Shown piece after piece: positions 1 through 8,897 of a stretch of 64,000 nt of DNA. Numbering within the stretch: the first letter of the stretch is position 1; every line of letters starts with the position of its first letter. The stretch covers positions 347,759 to 411,758 of the forward strand of contig NZ_KK366018.1 of the NCBI RefSeq assembly GCF_000686805.1, written 5' to 3'. The notes beneath the pieces are model-generated. The model did not search any database and was not told the origin of the DNA. It saw only the letters and a list, made by a program, of their open reading frames with translations. A program made the position numbers and the translations under genes. This DNA is from Bacillus sp. UNC41MFS5 (GTDB lineage: Bacteria > Bacillota > Bacilli > Bacillales_B > DSM-18226).

Positions 1-22
1 GCTGCATTTTATCATTCGCCAT
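1..22 (-). CDS. Partial gene, only the first codons visible
   Basis: An ATG on the minus strand at 22-20 opens a frame reading MANDKMQ before the window ends. A good GGAGGT ribosome binding site lies at 29-34, seven bases upstream, which is why I call it a real start. Too little is present to name the product. A near-consensus cre site lies about 85 bases upstream. Confidence 0.6.
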
Positions 23-34
23 AGAGAAACCTCC

Positions 35-616
35 TTCATTTATATATCGATTTTTCAAAACTTTTTGAAGGCAGAAAGTTGTCCTGTTTTTTTACTGGAA
101 TCGGAATGTAAGCGCTTTAATAATTGAATACTACCAAAAAGGGACCAACTCCTTTTGTGCATATATGTATTTTGCAGAAAATTCTGCATCTTATTTTAAT
201 TTTACAGACTGTTTATAGGCATTTCACCTGACAATCTGTAAAATAATGCATGCAATAAATTAACCATTATGTAAAAAAGTAAGATGTCTCCTAAGTATGT
301 AGAATCAGAGAGGGAGCATTGATGTATGTTAGCGTTAAAAGGGAATATTAGATAAAGTTTTAACAGAGGGCAAGCTTTTTTGTATTCTTTTCTGAATACT
401 TTTTCAATTTAACATAATGATACCAAAAAAATTGTAATAATATATCGAATTGTCAATTTTTCTTACATACTTTATTTGGTGGCTCCGGAAGGTTTGATTA
501 TTTGAATTTTACTTGTTTAATTGGACTTCTTTTCTCTTAAAAAAATAAAATCCTTGATACAGCTCGAGTAAAAACTTCTCGACATTTTCTACTATTCTTG
601 CATCCCTGTCCTTTCG
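35..616. other. Gene-free stretch of about 580 bases
   Basis: This AT-rich stretch between the partial gene and the HemD-like gene has no convincing coding frame. It contains a cre-like site (107-120) and a perfect palindrome at 174-187 (GCAGAA, two A, TTCTGC) that could be an operator for the partial gene. I see no recognisable RNA element in the remainder. Confidence 0.5.
107..120 (-). promoter_or_regulatory. Near-consensus cre (CcpA) site
   Basis: The minus-strand sequence TTAAAGCGCTTACA differs at one position from the cre consensus TGWAARCGYTWNCA. It lies upstream of the partial gene at 22-1. Regulation by CcpA is inference. Confidence 0.4.
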
Positions 617-650
617 AAAAAAAGTGTACCAACCGTAAAGGAGGTACACT
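615..650 (-). terminator. Intrinsic terminator of HemD-like gene
   Basis: AGTGTACC (623-630) pairs with GGTACACT (643-650), and seven U residues follow in the minus direction. It sits just past the stop codon at 660. Confidence 0.8.
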
Positions 651-659
651 TAAAGCTGT

Positions 660-1469
660 TTAATTCAGAAAATATTTAGCTAACTCGACCACCATTGCCC
701 CCATTCTTTCCTTTTCAGGAACCACAATTCTTTCGATTCCCTCATCTTTTAAAGCTGCTTCGGTTACTTTCCCAACCGCTCCGGCAACGACCTTTTCATT
801 GAAAGCGGCAACGATATCTGCATAGGTATTATGTTCTCTTGCATATTCAAAAAGCGAGTGTACCTGGGTTGCTGTGGTAAAGCAAACTGCGTCACACTTA
901 TCAAACTGCAGTTCATGTATCAACCGATCTACTGTCTCATTTTCAGGTGCAATATGCTGATAAGGAAGGATCTTTTTTACAGTTGCCCCGCGCTCTTCTA
1001 AGAATTTTGTTAATGCAGGTGCTGTTTCACCATGGAGTTGGACCATAACTCTCGTTCCAGAGAAATCTACGTTATCGAGTGCAAGTGCTAATCCTTTCGT
1101 TGTTCCATCCACATCGACCACAAGTGGTTTCAAATCATATTTTTTCAGAGCAGAGAGTGTTTTGTATCCTCTCGAGGCGATCTTAGCTTCACGAATATTC
1201 TTTAAAAATGAATCACTTAATCCAAGTTTTGTTGCTAAATCCACAAGTGTCTCAAAGCCAATCCCAGTGGTGAAAATCACCCAATCAGCCCCATTTTCCA
1301 CGAATTCACGTAAATCTGATTCTACTTCTTTCTCGGCTAAAAATACTGTCCCTTGAAGGGGTCGAATGAGAGGAACACCTCCCTGTTTTTCAATTAGTGT
1401 ACTTATTTCTTCTATTTTTCGCGATCCACAGATAACAACTTGCTTTCCGGTCAAACCCTTTTCCATCAT
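660..1469 (-). CDS. Uroporphyrinogen-III synthase family protein (HemD-like)
   Basis: This 269-residue soluble protein has the two-lobed HemD pattern, with an N-terminal VVICGSRKIEEIS strand, a central phosphate-binding-like VIFTTGIGFETL segment and a second lobe with CFTTATQVHSLF. HemD closes hydroxymethylbilane to uroporphyrinogen III, the last step before haem and siroheme diverge. The length matches the family. The usual Bacillus hemD lies in the hemAXCDBL operon, and none of those genes is here, so this may be a paralogue serving siroheme (CysI at 37.6 kb needs it) or have a different role. Two adjacent ATGs could both start it; a GAGGTAAG site lies in front. A terminator follows directly. 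Confidence 0.8.
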   Translation of the reverse strand: MMEKGLTGKQVVICGSRKIEEISTLIEKQGGVPLIRPLQGTVFLAEKEVESDLREFVENGADWVIFTTGIGFETLVDLATKLGLSDSFLKNIREAKIASRGYKTLSALKKYDLKPLVVDVDGTTKGLALALDNVDFSGTRVMVQLHGETAPALTKFLEERGATVKKILPYQHIAPENETVDRLIHELQFDKCDAVCFTTATQVHSLFEYAREHNTYADIVAAFNEKVVAGAVGKVTEAALKDEGIERIVVPEKERMGAMVVELAKYFLN

Positions 1470-1483
1470 ACTTACCTCTCAGA

Positions 1484-2170
1484 CTAAATAATAATATTTT
1501 TTTCTTTTGCGATTTGATCAATCTTATGCGATGGATAAATATTCATCCCACTCTTCCCAACTATGGCTACTGCTGCCATTGCCGTTGCAACGTTTTTAGC
1601 TTCAATGGCTTTATAAGGTCCTAATGGACCAACCATGAGTACATTGATAAGAGCACTTGTTTTTGCGGCAATTTTTTCGCCGAAACGAAATTCTGTTCTT
1701 TCCCCTAATAAAAGTGATGGCCTAAAAATATGTACAGATGGTAAACTTAAATTATCTAAAGATTCTTCAACTTCACCCTTCACTCGATTATAAAAAATAC
1801 TTGATTTAGCATTTGCTCCCATTGCGGTAATAATAAGAAATTTCTCTACCTCGCTTACATTCGCTATTTTAGCTGCTTCGACTGGATATTCATAATCTAC
1901 TTTTCTAAAGGCTTCTTTACTTTTTGCTTTTTTAATGGTTGTTCCTAAACAGCAAAAGACGTCCGTTACCTGAAATAATTCTCGGTATGTATGAAGTTGC
2001 TCAAAATCAACAACATGCACTTCACATGCAGGATCATGACTTACAATTGGTCTTCGTACCAACAAATGGATTTTTTCATAATTTTTTTGTTGGATGAGGA
2101 TTTTTACCAATTCATTTCCTACTAGTCCGGTAGCACCTAGTATTAAAGCTGTTTTTCTTTTGTTTTCCAT
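1484..2170 (-). CDS. Atypical SDR NAD(P)-binding oxidoreductase
   Basis: The N-terminus carries the Rossmann motif GATGLVG at about residues 12-18, typical of atypical short-chain dehydrogenases of the NAD(P)H-binding (HIM1/TIP30-like) type. Further family features are LLVRRP after beta-2, a CLGTT segment and the Y-x3-K pair (YNRVKGEVE). About 228 residues. I place the start at the ATG at 2170 because AAAGGAG lies just upstream; a longer frame to 2221 has no ribosome binding site. The substrate is unknown. It ends 15 bases before the HemD-like gene, so the two are probably co-transcribed. Confidence 0.8.
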   Translation of the reverse strand: MENKRKTALILGATGLVGNELVKILIQQKNYEKIHLLVRRPIVSHDPACEVHVVDFEQLHTYRELFQVTDVFCCLGTTIKKAKSKEAFRKVDYEYPVEAAKIANVSEVEKFLIITAMGANAKSSIFYNRVKGEVEESLDNLSLPSVHIFRPSLLLGERTEFRFGEKIAAKTSALINVLMVGPLGPYKAIEAKNVATAMAAVAIVGKSGMNIYPSHKIDQIAKEKNIII

Positions 2171-2406
2171 GTCTAGTCTCCTTTTAATCCACCCAACTGC
2201 TTTATTAAGATTATTACACAATCTCTAGGAATAATGAAGAATATTCATCCTCATCAGTATAATTTTACCTTTTTGTATAAATATAAAAAGGCAGTTATAA
2301 AACTCATTTGATATTCGTTTTTTGAATTAATAGGTGGATTTTTGTTCAATTATTTTCAGATTGGACATACTTAAGAATGTGAATTTTTTATAAAGGAGGA
2401 ATATAT

Positions 2407-2706
2407 ATGCCAACCGATTTCCAATTTAGTAATTTTATTAATGAGGTTTCACTGCAAACGAAAATGGAAAATGTGTGGAGTAATACATGTGGGTCATGGC
2501 AGAATTGTAATCAAGACACCATCCGAACTTTCTTAGCCCAGTGCCTTGATTATAATATTGATCCACAATACTGTATGAGTTGGGTCGAGCAGCATAAGGA
2601 TGTCATACCCGATTGGACGAATGTTTCGGAAACCTCGCTAGGATGGATAAACGCACATACTTCAACAGGTTCGGCGATCTCGATTTCAGAGCAAGAATTT
2701 AGTTGA
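2407..2706 (+). CDS. Small Cys-containing orphan protein, 99 aa
   Basis: I do not recognise this protein. It is acidic, has no signal peptide or membrane segment, and has four cysteines at roughly residues 28, 34, 46 and 56, rich in Trp and Asn around them (CGSWQNC). The ribosome binding site AAAGGAGGA at 2393-2401 is near-perfect and a dedicated terminator follows, so it is a single-gene transcript that is probably well translated. It faces opposite to both neighbours. The Cys spacing does not match any zinc-finger or bacteriocin pattern I can name. Confidence 0.75.
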   Translation: MPTDFQFSNFINEVSLQTKMENVWSNTCGSWQNCNQDTIRTFLAQCLDYNIDPQYCMSWVEQHKDVIPDWTNVSETSLGWINAHTSTGSAISISEQEFS

Positions 2707-2713
2707 ATTTTTG

Positions 2714-2739
2714 GGGAGGGCTACTAAACCCTCCCTTTT
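2714..2739 (+). terminator. Terminator after the small Cys-containing gene
   Basis: GGGAGGG (2714-2720) pairs with CCCTCCC (2729-2735), loop of eight, followed by TTTTC. Confidence 0.85.
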
Positions 2740-2812
2740 CATTTTGACTGTAAAATCACCTTTTCAATCCACTTAAGACTTATTCATTTAACCCTAAACA
2801 TTACAATGGTAA

Positions 2813-3586
2813 TCATTGAACTTTATGGATTAACTCTACTAATCTTTCTAATCCCTCAATAAGCCTTGGAGAGGGTCTGCAGTAGAGCTCTTCCTCAAGA
2901 ATTAGAATTCGATCATCACTTTCATATCCTAGTTTTTCAAATCCATCCCGCTTCTTAACAATGCTTTTGTGGATTTTTTCTTTTCTCACTCCTACCCAAG
3001 CAAGACAAATGAAATCGGGTTTACGACTTAATACATCCTCCCATTCCGTCTGAACACTTGCTAGATCCACATCCTGAAAGATATTCACTGCCCCAGCAGC
3101 CTCGGAAATCTCCGTTAGCCAGTTTATTTTTCCTGGTGTAAAAATCGGTTTTGGCCACCACTCCCAGTACAAACTTGGCCGGTATCTAAGATTCGAGCAC
3201 CTTTGTTTTACTTTTTCAAGGCGGAAACGAAATTGCTTGGCAGCCTCTACTCCACGTTCATGCTCTCCTAGTGCATCAGACGTTGTCTTTAAATCCTTTT
3301 CAATGTCTGTTAGTGATTGCGGATTTAGCACAAGATGCGGAATTCCTCGTCTCTGTAAAGCTTCCACATTTTTCTCCATTCCTGGAACACTTAAAGAAGC
3401 AAGGACCAAATCTGGCTGTAACTCTTCAACCAAATCCATGTTAATTGACAAATCGGGACCCAATTTAGGTAGACTTTCGATTGAAGATGGCCAATCGGAA
3501 AAGTCGTCGACTCCTACCAATACATGTGTTAATCCCAGATATTCAATAATTTCCGTATTACTCGGGCATAAGGATATGACTCGCAT
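2813..3586 (-). CDS. Cobalamin-binding-type periplasmic-fold protein without signal peptide
   Basis: The 257 residues match the BtuF/TroA-fold binding-protein family (PF01497): RVISLCPSNTEII at the N-terminus, GVDDFSDWP, KLGPDLSINMDLVEELQPDLVLAS, and a second lobe with the conserved W near DFICLAWVGV. Relatives are annotated as cobalamin-binding proteins. No signal peptide or lipobox is present; the protein begins directly with the first beta strand, unlike transport binding proteins, and no ABC transporter is adjacent. It may therefore act in the cytoplasm. The window also contains a cobalamin riboswitch, which makes a B12 link plausible but unproven. Confidence 0.75.
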   Translation of the reverse strand: MRVISLCPSNTEIIEYLGLTHVLVGVDDFSDWPSSIESLPKLGPDLSINMDLVEELQPDLVLASLSVPGMEKNVEALQRRGIPHLVLNPQSLTDIEKDLKTTSDALGEHERGVEAAKQFRFRLEKVKQRCSNLRYRPSLYWEWWPKPIFTPGKINWLTEISEAAGAVNIFQDVDLASVQTEWEDVLSRKPDFICLAWVGVRKEKIHKSIVKKRDGFEKLGYESDDRILILEEELYCRPSPRLIEGLERLVELIHKVQ

Positions 3587-3626
3587 CCTTTAACATCTCT
3601 CCTCTCTTTTTAGAAAGATGAATCAT

Positions 3627-3660
3627 AAAACGCATGGATCAATTACTTCCATGCGTTTTT
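3627..3660 (-). terminator. Terminator of the 3669-4271 gene
   Basis: AAAACGCATGGA (3627-3638) pairs with TCCATGCGTTTT (3648-3659); the U-rich end in the minus direction follows the stop of the 3669 gene. Confidence 0.75.
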
Positions 3661-3668
3661 GACTAAAT

Positions 3669-4271
3669 TTATTTTCGCTCCCTTTCGACCGATTCCACCA
3701 ACTGAAATAAAAAGCGATAAATGAGCTGAAACGCCTCACCAATGGTTAACTCATCCTTGTAACCTTCGACATAATTTAAGGCGAAATTCAAATTCCATAA
3801 GCCATCATCTTGACTGAACATTAAATCAAATTTTGCTTCATCCCCGTTTAGGAGGCTATTCAAATTTTCCTTTAAGGTCTTATCAAATTTCTTTTGTAGC
3901 TTTAAACCTAACATGACATCATAGGTTCCAAACACATCATCTGCTTCTAAAGAAACCGCTTCGACGCTAATTAAATCAAACCAATTTGATTCAACATAAA
4001 TAAACTCATTTTTATGCTTTTTTAGGTAATCAAGGCGCTCATTTAAAAATGCTGATGATTCATTCTTCAACATGTTTTCAGTTTCTTTATCACATCGCTC
4101 TATGTAGGCGTCGGCGAATCGAATACTCGCATCTTGTTCGGAAAGTTGTAGATCAGCAGCTAGTTGGTTTTTTTCAGCATACTCCTTTTCTTCTTTAAAA
4201 AGTGTGATCGACTCTGTCTTTTGATTGGATTGTTGTTCATCTATGAATTGTTGGATATGGTCTTTTATCAT
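3669..4271 (-). CDS. Conserved hypothetical protein, 200 aa
   Basis: I do not recognise the family with confidence. The protein is highly charged and mostly helical, without a signal peptide or membrane segment; the N-terminal third (residues 1-75) looks like a helical hairpin rich in Glu, Lys and Gln, and the C-terminal part has aromatic residues (GLWNLNFALNYVEGY). I use the ATG at 4271, nine bases from AAGGAGG; a TTG at 4274 is the alternative. It has its own terminator and appears monocistronic. Confidence 0.65.
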   Translation of the reverse strand: MIKDHIQQFIDEQQSNQKTESITLFKEEKEYAEKNQLAADLQLSEQDASIRFADAYIERCDKETENMLKNESSAFLNERLDYLKKHKNEFIYVESNWFDLISVEAVSLEADDVFGTYDVMLGLKLQKKFDKTLKENLNSLLNGDEAKFDLMFSQDDGLWNLNFALNYVEGYKDELTIGEAFQLIYRFLFQLVESVERERK

Positions 4272-4336
4272 CAAATATGATCCTCCTTATTTTCACAGTT
4301 CCTTGTACCCCTTATTCTACTATAAAACGAAAAGAA

Positions 4337-4368
4337 ACAAAAAAATAGAGGTGACTTTATAGTCACCC
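4337..4368 (-). terminator. Terminator of the MFS exporter gene
   Basis: GGTGACT (4350-4356) pairs with AGTCACC (4361-4367) around a four-base loop, with a T-rich run in the minus direction. Confidence 0.8.
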
Positions 4369-4381
4369 CCATCATTTATGT

Positions 4382-5920
4382 TTAATTTTCCGCTAATTTA
4401 GCCTTTACCTTCTGTGTAGAAGGTTTTACATCCCCTGGATCTTCCGCTTGCTTCGCGCGTTTAATAAATAATGCTAGCACCAATGCAAGACCAGCGATAA
4501 AGACGGTAACAAAGAATGCATCATTAATACCTTCCAACATCGCTTTCATTTGAATATCATGCTGCATTTTTAATTGCATTGCTTCTGTTATTTTGACTGA
4601 CGGATTTGGTACAGCCTTTTTAGCAGCAGCAATAAGTTCAGTAGCATGTGTTTTAGCACGGGTTGTCATCACCGTTACCAATAACGCTGTCCCTATCGCA
4701 CCAGATACCTGCGACATCGTATTGTTCATCGCTGTCCCGTGTGGATAAAAACGTGCTGGTAACTGGTTTAAACCATTTGTCGTCACTGGCATATTTATCA
4801 TCGAAAAACCTAACATACGAATCGTGTATAAAATAATTAAATGAGTATATGTGGTTTCGAGTGTTAATTTACTAAATAAATAACTTGTTATTACTGTAAT
4901 CGCTAAACCAATTATAGCTAGTGCACGACCACCGAACTTATCAAAAAGTTTACCTGTAATCGGCATCATAATGGCCATTAAAACTGCCCCTGGTAACAAC
5001 AATAAACCCGCATCTATCGGGGAAATTCCGCGAATATTTTGGACATAAATTGGCAGAAGAAGCATCCCTGAAAACATCGCCATTGTAACTACCATGGATA
5101 TAGCAGAAGATAAAGCAAACATTGGGTATCTATAAATCCGGAAGTTAAGAAGTGGCCGTTCTTGTCTTAATTGACGCAAAATAAATGTTACCAATGAAAT
5201 GAGCCCAACAGCAAGCGTCCCATAAACCTGAGGACTATCCCATCCTTCTTTACCAGCTGAACTAAATCCATAAAGTATTCCGCCGAAACCTATGCTTGAT
5301 AACACCACAGATAAGAAATCAAGACGTATATCCACCTTATCTTTTTTATCTTTGAGTAAGAAAAAGCCAATCAATACGACGAGAATCGCGATTGGTGTGA
5401 CAAAATGGAAGAGCATTCTCCAGTCGTAATGTTCAATAATCCAACCAGATAATGTCGGTCCAATTGCTGGAGCAAACATTAATACTAACCCGAAAACCCC
5501 CATTGCGAGTCCACGTTTTTCAACAGGAAAACTCGTTAACATTACATTCATTAACAACGGCATCATAATCGCTGACCCAGAAGCCTGAATCATCCGACCA
5601 GATAATAACAGTGGAAATGCATGTGCAAAGCCGGCTAATACGGTTCCTAACGTAAATAAAAGCATAGCTGCTAGGAATAATTGACGGACAGAAAATTTTT
5701 GAATTAAAAATGCTGATAATGGAATCAAGATTCCATTAACTAACATAAAACCGGTTATCAACCACTGACCAGTTGATGGGTCAATTTTTAAGTCAGTCAT
5801 AATCGAAGGCAGTGCTATATTTAATAATGTATTATTTAAGAATGCAATAAAAGCTCCGATAATCAGTACGGCAAGAACTCCGTACGGTGGGCGTGCAGTC
5901 TTTTTTATGGATTGTTCCAT
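4382..5920 (-). CDS. DHA2-family MFS drug/H+ antiporter (14 TM)
   Basis: This 512-residue protein has about 14 hydrophobic segments and the DHA2 (EmrB/QacA) hallmarks: LNNTLLNIALPSI in the first helix, QWLITGFMLVNG in the second, and the antiporter motif PAIGPTLSGW near residue 150, followed by WRMLF. It should export drugs or other amphiphiles using the proton gradient. AGGGGGA precedes the ATG. It is divergent from a TetR regulator across a 184-base intergenic region with an inverted repeat, a common arrangement in which the regulator represses the pump. The substrate is not predictable. Confidence 0.9.
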   Translation of the reverse strand: MEQSIKKTARPPYGVLAVLIIGAFIAFLNNTLLNIALPSIMTDLKIDPSTGQWLITGFMLVNGILIPLSAFLIQKFSVRQLFLAAMLLFTLGTVLAGFAHAFPLLLSGRMIQASGSAIMMPLLMNVMLTSFPVEKRGLAMGVFGLVLMFAPAIGPTLSGWIIEHYDWRMLFHFVTPIAILVVLIGFFLLKDKKDKVDIRLDFLSVVLSSIGFGGILYGFSSAGKEGWDSPQVYGTLAVGLISLVTFILRQLRQERPLLNFRIYRYPMFALSSAISMVVTMAMFSGMLLLPIYVQNIRGISPIDAGLLLLPGAVLMAIMMPITGKLFDKFGGRALAIIGLAITVITSYLFSKLTLETTYTHLIILYTIRMLGFSMINMPVTTNGLNQLPARFYPHGTAMNNTMSQVSGAIGTALLVTVMTTRAKTHATELIAAAKKAVPNPSVKITEAMQLKMQHDIQMKAMLEGINDAFFVTVFIAGLALVLALFIKRAKQAEDPGDVKPSTQKVKAKLAEN

Positions 5921-6054
5921 TAAGTTTCCCCCTATAATAAATGTTCAAATATTTATACCCCTATTTCACACTTAGATAATAATATACGCTGAGTTCAATT
6001 TTTGCAATTAAAAAAACCTGCAAAATTATGGGTTTGTATTCATGCTTTAAATAA

Positions 6055-6082
6055 TGTACTATATTTTTATACTATTAGTACA
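6055..6082. promoter_or_regulatory. Inverted repeat, candidate TetR operator
   Basis: TGTACTA (6055-6061) and TAGTACA (6076-6082) form a 7-bp inverted repeat with a 14-base AT-only-like spacer in the region between the divergent exporter and TetR genes, 22 bases before the regulator's start codon. That it is the operator is inference from position and symmetry. Confidence 0.45.
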
Positions 6083-6104
6083 ATTTGAAATAAGTGGTGA
6101 TTTT

Positions 6105-7025
6105 ATGAATGACCGAAAACTGCATGTCGTAAATATGGCTCATCAATTATTCATCGAAAAAGGGTTCCAAGCAACGTCTATCCAGGATATTTTAGACTAT
6201 AGCGGGATTTCTAAAGGAACATTTTATAATTATTTTTCTTCTAAAAGCGAATTATTAATCGCTATTTATAAAACAATTTATAAGAAACTAGAAAAGGACC
6301 GAAACGATTTATTAATCGGCCAGAACCCTTCTAGTATTGAGATTTTCATTAAGCAAGTGGAATTACAAATGATTTCTAATAGGAAAAATAAATTACTTGC
6401 CCTATACGAGGAAGTATTAGCATCTAATGACGCAGATCTCAAACAATATATCCAACGGGCCCGTTTAAGTTCGCTTCGTTGGTATTACAATCGGTTTATC
6501 GACATCTTCGGCGAAGACAAAACACCATTCCTCTTGGACTGTGCGATTATGTTTCAGGGGATAATACAATATAATATTCAATACAATCGATTAGCCCATG
6601 AATCGGGTGAAAAAGTAAGCAGTGTGGTCCGCTACTGTGTAGCGCGAATGGTTAAAATGGTTGATGAAGTTGCTGAATCAGGGGAGCAATTAATTGAACC
6701 TAAAACTTTAGAAAAATGGGTCCCTGGCTGCCAACAAAACAATCATGAGATATTGACTCAGTTGGTGAAAGTAGCCTTAACATTAAGGGTGTTAATAACG
6801 AAGAGCATTCAGGATGTAGAAGAACAAAACAAATACAATGAACTTTTGGATTTTATACAAGAAGAAATCATCCATACAAGATCCCCAAGAAAGTTTCTTA
6901 TTCAAAGTACTTTGTTTTCTTTAAAGCAGAACCCTGCTTCACTTTGGAAAAAGGAACTTGAACAGCTTAATGAACTGATTGAGGCTTTTTATAGTTCTAT
7001 GGAGTCGGAAGACGCAAACCCCTAA
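6105..7025 (+). CDS. TetR/AcrR family transcriptional regulator
   Basis: The N-terminal helix-turn-helix is clear: GFQATSIQDILDYSGISKG followed by TFYNYFSSKSELL, roughly residues 20-46. The C-terminal part is long (about 306 residues in all, versus around 200 for typical TetR proteins) and so has an enlarged ligand-binding/dimerisation region. The ATG at 6105 is chosen because GTGGTGA lies just upstream; an upstream in-frame ATG at 6054 would add 17 hydrophobic residues and has no ribosome binding site. It is divergent from the DHA2 exporter and probably represses it. Confidence 0.9.
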   Translation: MNDRKLHVVNMAHQLFIEKGFQATSIQDILDYSGISKGTFYNYFSSKSELLIAIYKTIYKKLEKDRNDLLIGQNPSSIEIFIKQVELQMISNRKNKLLALYEEVLASNDADLKQYIQRARLSSLRWYYNRFIDIFGEDKTPFLLDCAIMFQGIIQYNIQYNRLAHESGEKVSSVVRYCVARMVKMVDEVAESGEQLIEPKTLEKWVPGCQQNNHEILTQLVKVALTLRVLITKSIQDVEEQNKYNELLDFIQEEIIHTRSPRKFLIQSTLFSLKQNPASLWKKELEQLNELIEAFYSSMESEDANP

Positions 7026-7046
7026 TCTAAGGATTAGGGGTTTTTG
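7016..7046. terminator. Bidirectional terminator between convergent genes
   Basis: AAACCCCTAATC and its complement GATTAGGGGTTT flank a short loop and T-runs occur on both sides. It overlaps the 3' ends of the TetR gene and of the convergent 7027-7449 gene. Confidence 0.85.
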
Positions 7047-7449
7047 TATATGTAAGGCTTTTATCATTTGAAAAGCGTTGTTGAATTTCCCAAATAAAGT
7101 AATTCCGTGAATATTGTTTTACCACTACGATTGCATCTTCACCATTTTTTGTAAATATAAGCCCTGAACCCATCTGTTCTTGAAACTTCCACCCTTTTGA
7201 TTTCATATATTTTTTTACAACATGATAATTACTATTTCCATTACTTTCCGATAAAAATTTGCTTCGTTTCTCTGTTTTTGAGAAAAGTTCAAATTCAGAA
7301 TCAGAAAAGTGAAGCTTTAAAGCAGAAATCATTAATGGTATCGGATTCCCCTCCTGAAAAAGTACAGAACCAAAACTGCTGACAACTAGACCACATCCTA
7401 TGACCGAAACGATTACTAAGGTAACGGCCATTTTTCTAATCCCCTCCAC
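7027..7449 (-). CDS. Small membrane-anchored or secreted hypothetical protein
   Basis: About 140 residues. One N-terminal hydrophobic segment (about residues 8-30, AVTLVIVSVIGCGLVV) is a signal peptide or anchor; VIGC is a weak lipobox candidate. The rest is hydrophilic and could be a small extracytoplasmic domain ending in WEIQQRF. I keep the GTG start at 7449 because AAGGAGG lies seven bases upstream; an ATG at 7431 with GGAGGGG upstream is a good alternative. No family recognised. Confidence 0.65.
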   Translation of the reverse strand: MEGIRKMAVTLVIVSVIGCGLVVSSFGSVLFQEGNPIPLMISALKLHFSDSEFELFSKTEKRSKFLSESNGNSNYHVVKKYMKSKGWKFQEQMGSGLIFTKNGEDAIVVVKQYSRNYFIWEIQQRFSNDKSLTYTKTPNP

Positions 7450-7591
7450 CCGTTCGCCTCCTTATATATCTCTATATATAATTTGACGAAGGATGGGTAA
7501 TTTTGGTTTCGGATAGAAATATTTCATTTTCATTAAAATTGTTTTTAGAAAGGACGGTTTTGGACTATAAATTCGCATTAAAAGTTATTTT

Positions 7592-8284
7592 TCAAAGGGA
7601 AAATTGTAAAAATAGGGGGATCATAACAGACATGATCAACGCGGAGGTAATCATCGCAATGCTCCCCATTACCCCTTCTAATTCTCCCCATTCAAATGCA
7701 CGATTAGCACCAATTGCCTGTGCAGATGTTCCTAATGCTAACCCCTTTGCAATTCCACTTCTAATCCTGGTTACATTTAAAAGAAATGGACCAATCATTA
7801 ATGAAAAAACCGCAGATATACAGACAAATAAAATTGTCAGAGACGGAATCCCTCCTAATGACTGGGATATAGACAGAGCAATTGGAGCTGTGACCGATTT
7901 TGGAATAAGCGACAACATAATTTCCTTATTCATGTGCAAATACTTCGTCAACAAGATAATTGATAGTACACCTGTTAATGTGCCTGGCATGACCGCCCAG
8001 AAAATAATCAGGAAATTTTTCTTAATAATTCTCACATGTTTGTATAATGGAACAGCGAGTGACACTGTGGCTGTTCCTAATAAAAGTGAGAATAACCCGG
8101 TTCCAGATGAATATTGGGCCACTTGTACATGAGAAAGTGTCAATAAACACATGATGAACACTGTTACCGTATATAACGGATTTAACCATGCCTTGTTATA
8201 CGTTTTAAATACCTTATTTCCTGCTGCATAACTTATTACAGTTATACTGGTACATAGTAATATATTAGAGATTATTGTTCCCAT
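7592..8284 (-). CDS. LrgB/CidB family membrane protein
   Basis: This 230-residue polytopic protein has the LrgB pattern: KYLHMNKEIMLSLIPKSVTAPIALSIS and GLALGTSAQAIGANRAFEWGELEG, the two most conserved blocks of the family. LrgB/CidB proteins work with a CidA/LrgA partner; members have been linked to autolysis control and, in Bacillus, to pyruvate uptake. AAAGGAG precedes the ATG. Its start overlaps the end of the upstream partner gene by 20 bases, so translation is probably coupled. No LytSR two-component system is nearby, so which physiological version this is cannot be told. Confidence 0.9.
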   Translation of the reverse strand: MGTIISNILLCTSITVISYAAGNKVFKTYNKAWLNPLYTVTVFIMCLLTLSHVQVAQYSSGTGLFSLLLGTATVSLAVPLYKHVRIIKKNFLIIFWAVMPGTLTGVLSIILLTKYLHMNKEIMLSLIPKSVTAPIALSISQSLGGIPSLTILFVCISAVFSLMIGPFLLNVTRIRSGIAKGLALGTSAQAIGANRAFEWGELEGVMGSIAMITSALIMSVMIPLFLQFSL

Positions 8285-8645
8285 TTTGACTACTCCTTTT
8301 CCTTTTAGTTTCCAAATACTCAGCCATAAAAGCTGTCACAAGAAGAACAACCAGGCTGCTCGCTGCAAGGATGATGGCTAATTTGATTCCTTCTACTTTA
8401 AAAATCCCTGCAAAATGCCAAACACCTATTATAAATGGAATAAATAAAAGTGTAATATGTTTAATATGCAGTTGGGCTGTAGCTTCAACCCATTGGAGCT
8501 TACATACACCTGTCACCAATGCCATAAATAAAAGTGCCATACCAACAATACTTCCAGGGACAGGAAGTTCAAGCCAAGCAACGAGCCTTGTTCCAGTTAA
8601 ATATATTAATAGAATTGTGATAAACTGAGCAATTGTACGAACCAT
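8265..8645 (-). CDS. CidA/LrgA family holin-like membrane protein
   Basis: About 126 residues with four hydrophobic helices and the family blocks LELPVPGSIVGMALLF and LLFIPFIIGVWHF. The start is placed at the ATG at 8645, with AGGGGGTGA five bases upstream; a GTG at 8654 overlaps that site and is rejected. It forms a two-gene unit with the LrgB/CidB gene. CidA/LrgA proteins are small holin-like partners in murein hydrolase or metabolite export/import control. Confidence 0.9.
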   Translation of the reverse strand: MVRTIAQFITILLIYLTGTRLVAWLELPVPGSIVGMALLFMALVTGVCKLQWVEATAQLHIKHITLLFIPFIIGVWHFAGIFKVEGIKLAIILAASSLVVLLVTAFMAEYLETKRKRSSQNGNNNL

Positions 8646-8845
8646 TCGGCTCACCCCCTTGCTTAAGACTAAATAACCCTGTTTTACTTACATGTAGGGT
8701 CACAATTTAAAACTCTACAGTCAGTATGGCATATCTTTTTGATCTTTTCTGTAAATGTGGAATGGTTTCTAACATAGATTTTTAAAAATAGATTTACATC
8801 ATGTTAGAATAACTCACTTTTATTTTGGTGTTGCCTTTATAAATA

Positions 8846-8877
8846 AAAAAAGCCGTTTCCGATTAGTAGGAACGGCT
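8846..8877 (-). terminator. Terminator of the thioesterase gene
   Basis: AGCCGTTTCC and GGAACGGCT (8851-8877) form the stem around GATTAGTA; a T7 run follows in the minus direction. Confidence 0.85.
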
Positions 8878-8897
8878 AAAACTGAATATGTAAATAG

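Noticed and set aside
322..351. Tiny frame MYVSVKREY with an upstream GGGAG
   Set aside because: Only nine codons, and no structured leader or downstream gene that it could control.
7503..8132. 209-codon plus-strand frame
   Set aside because: It is antisense to the LrgB-type gene, which has clear family motifs and a ribosome binding site; the plus frame has neither.
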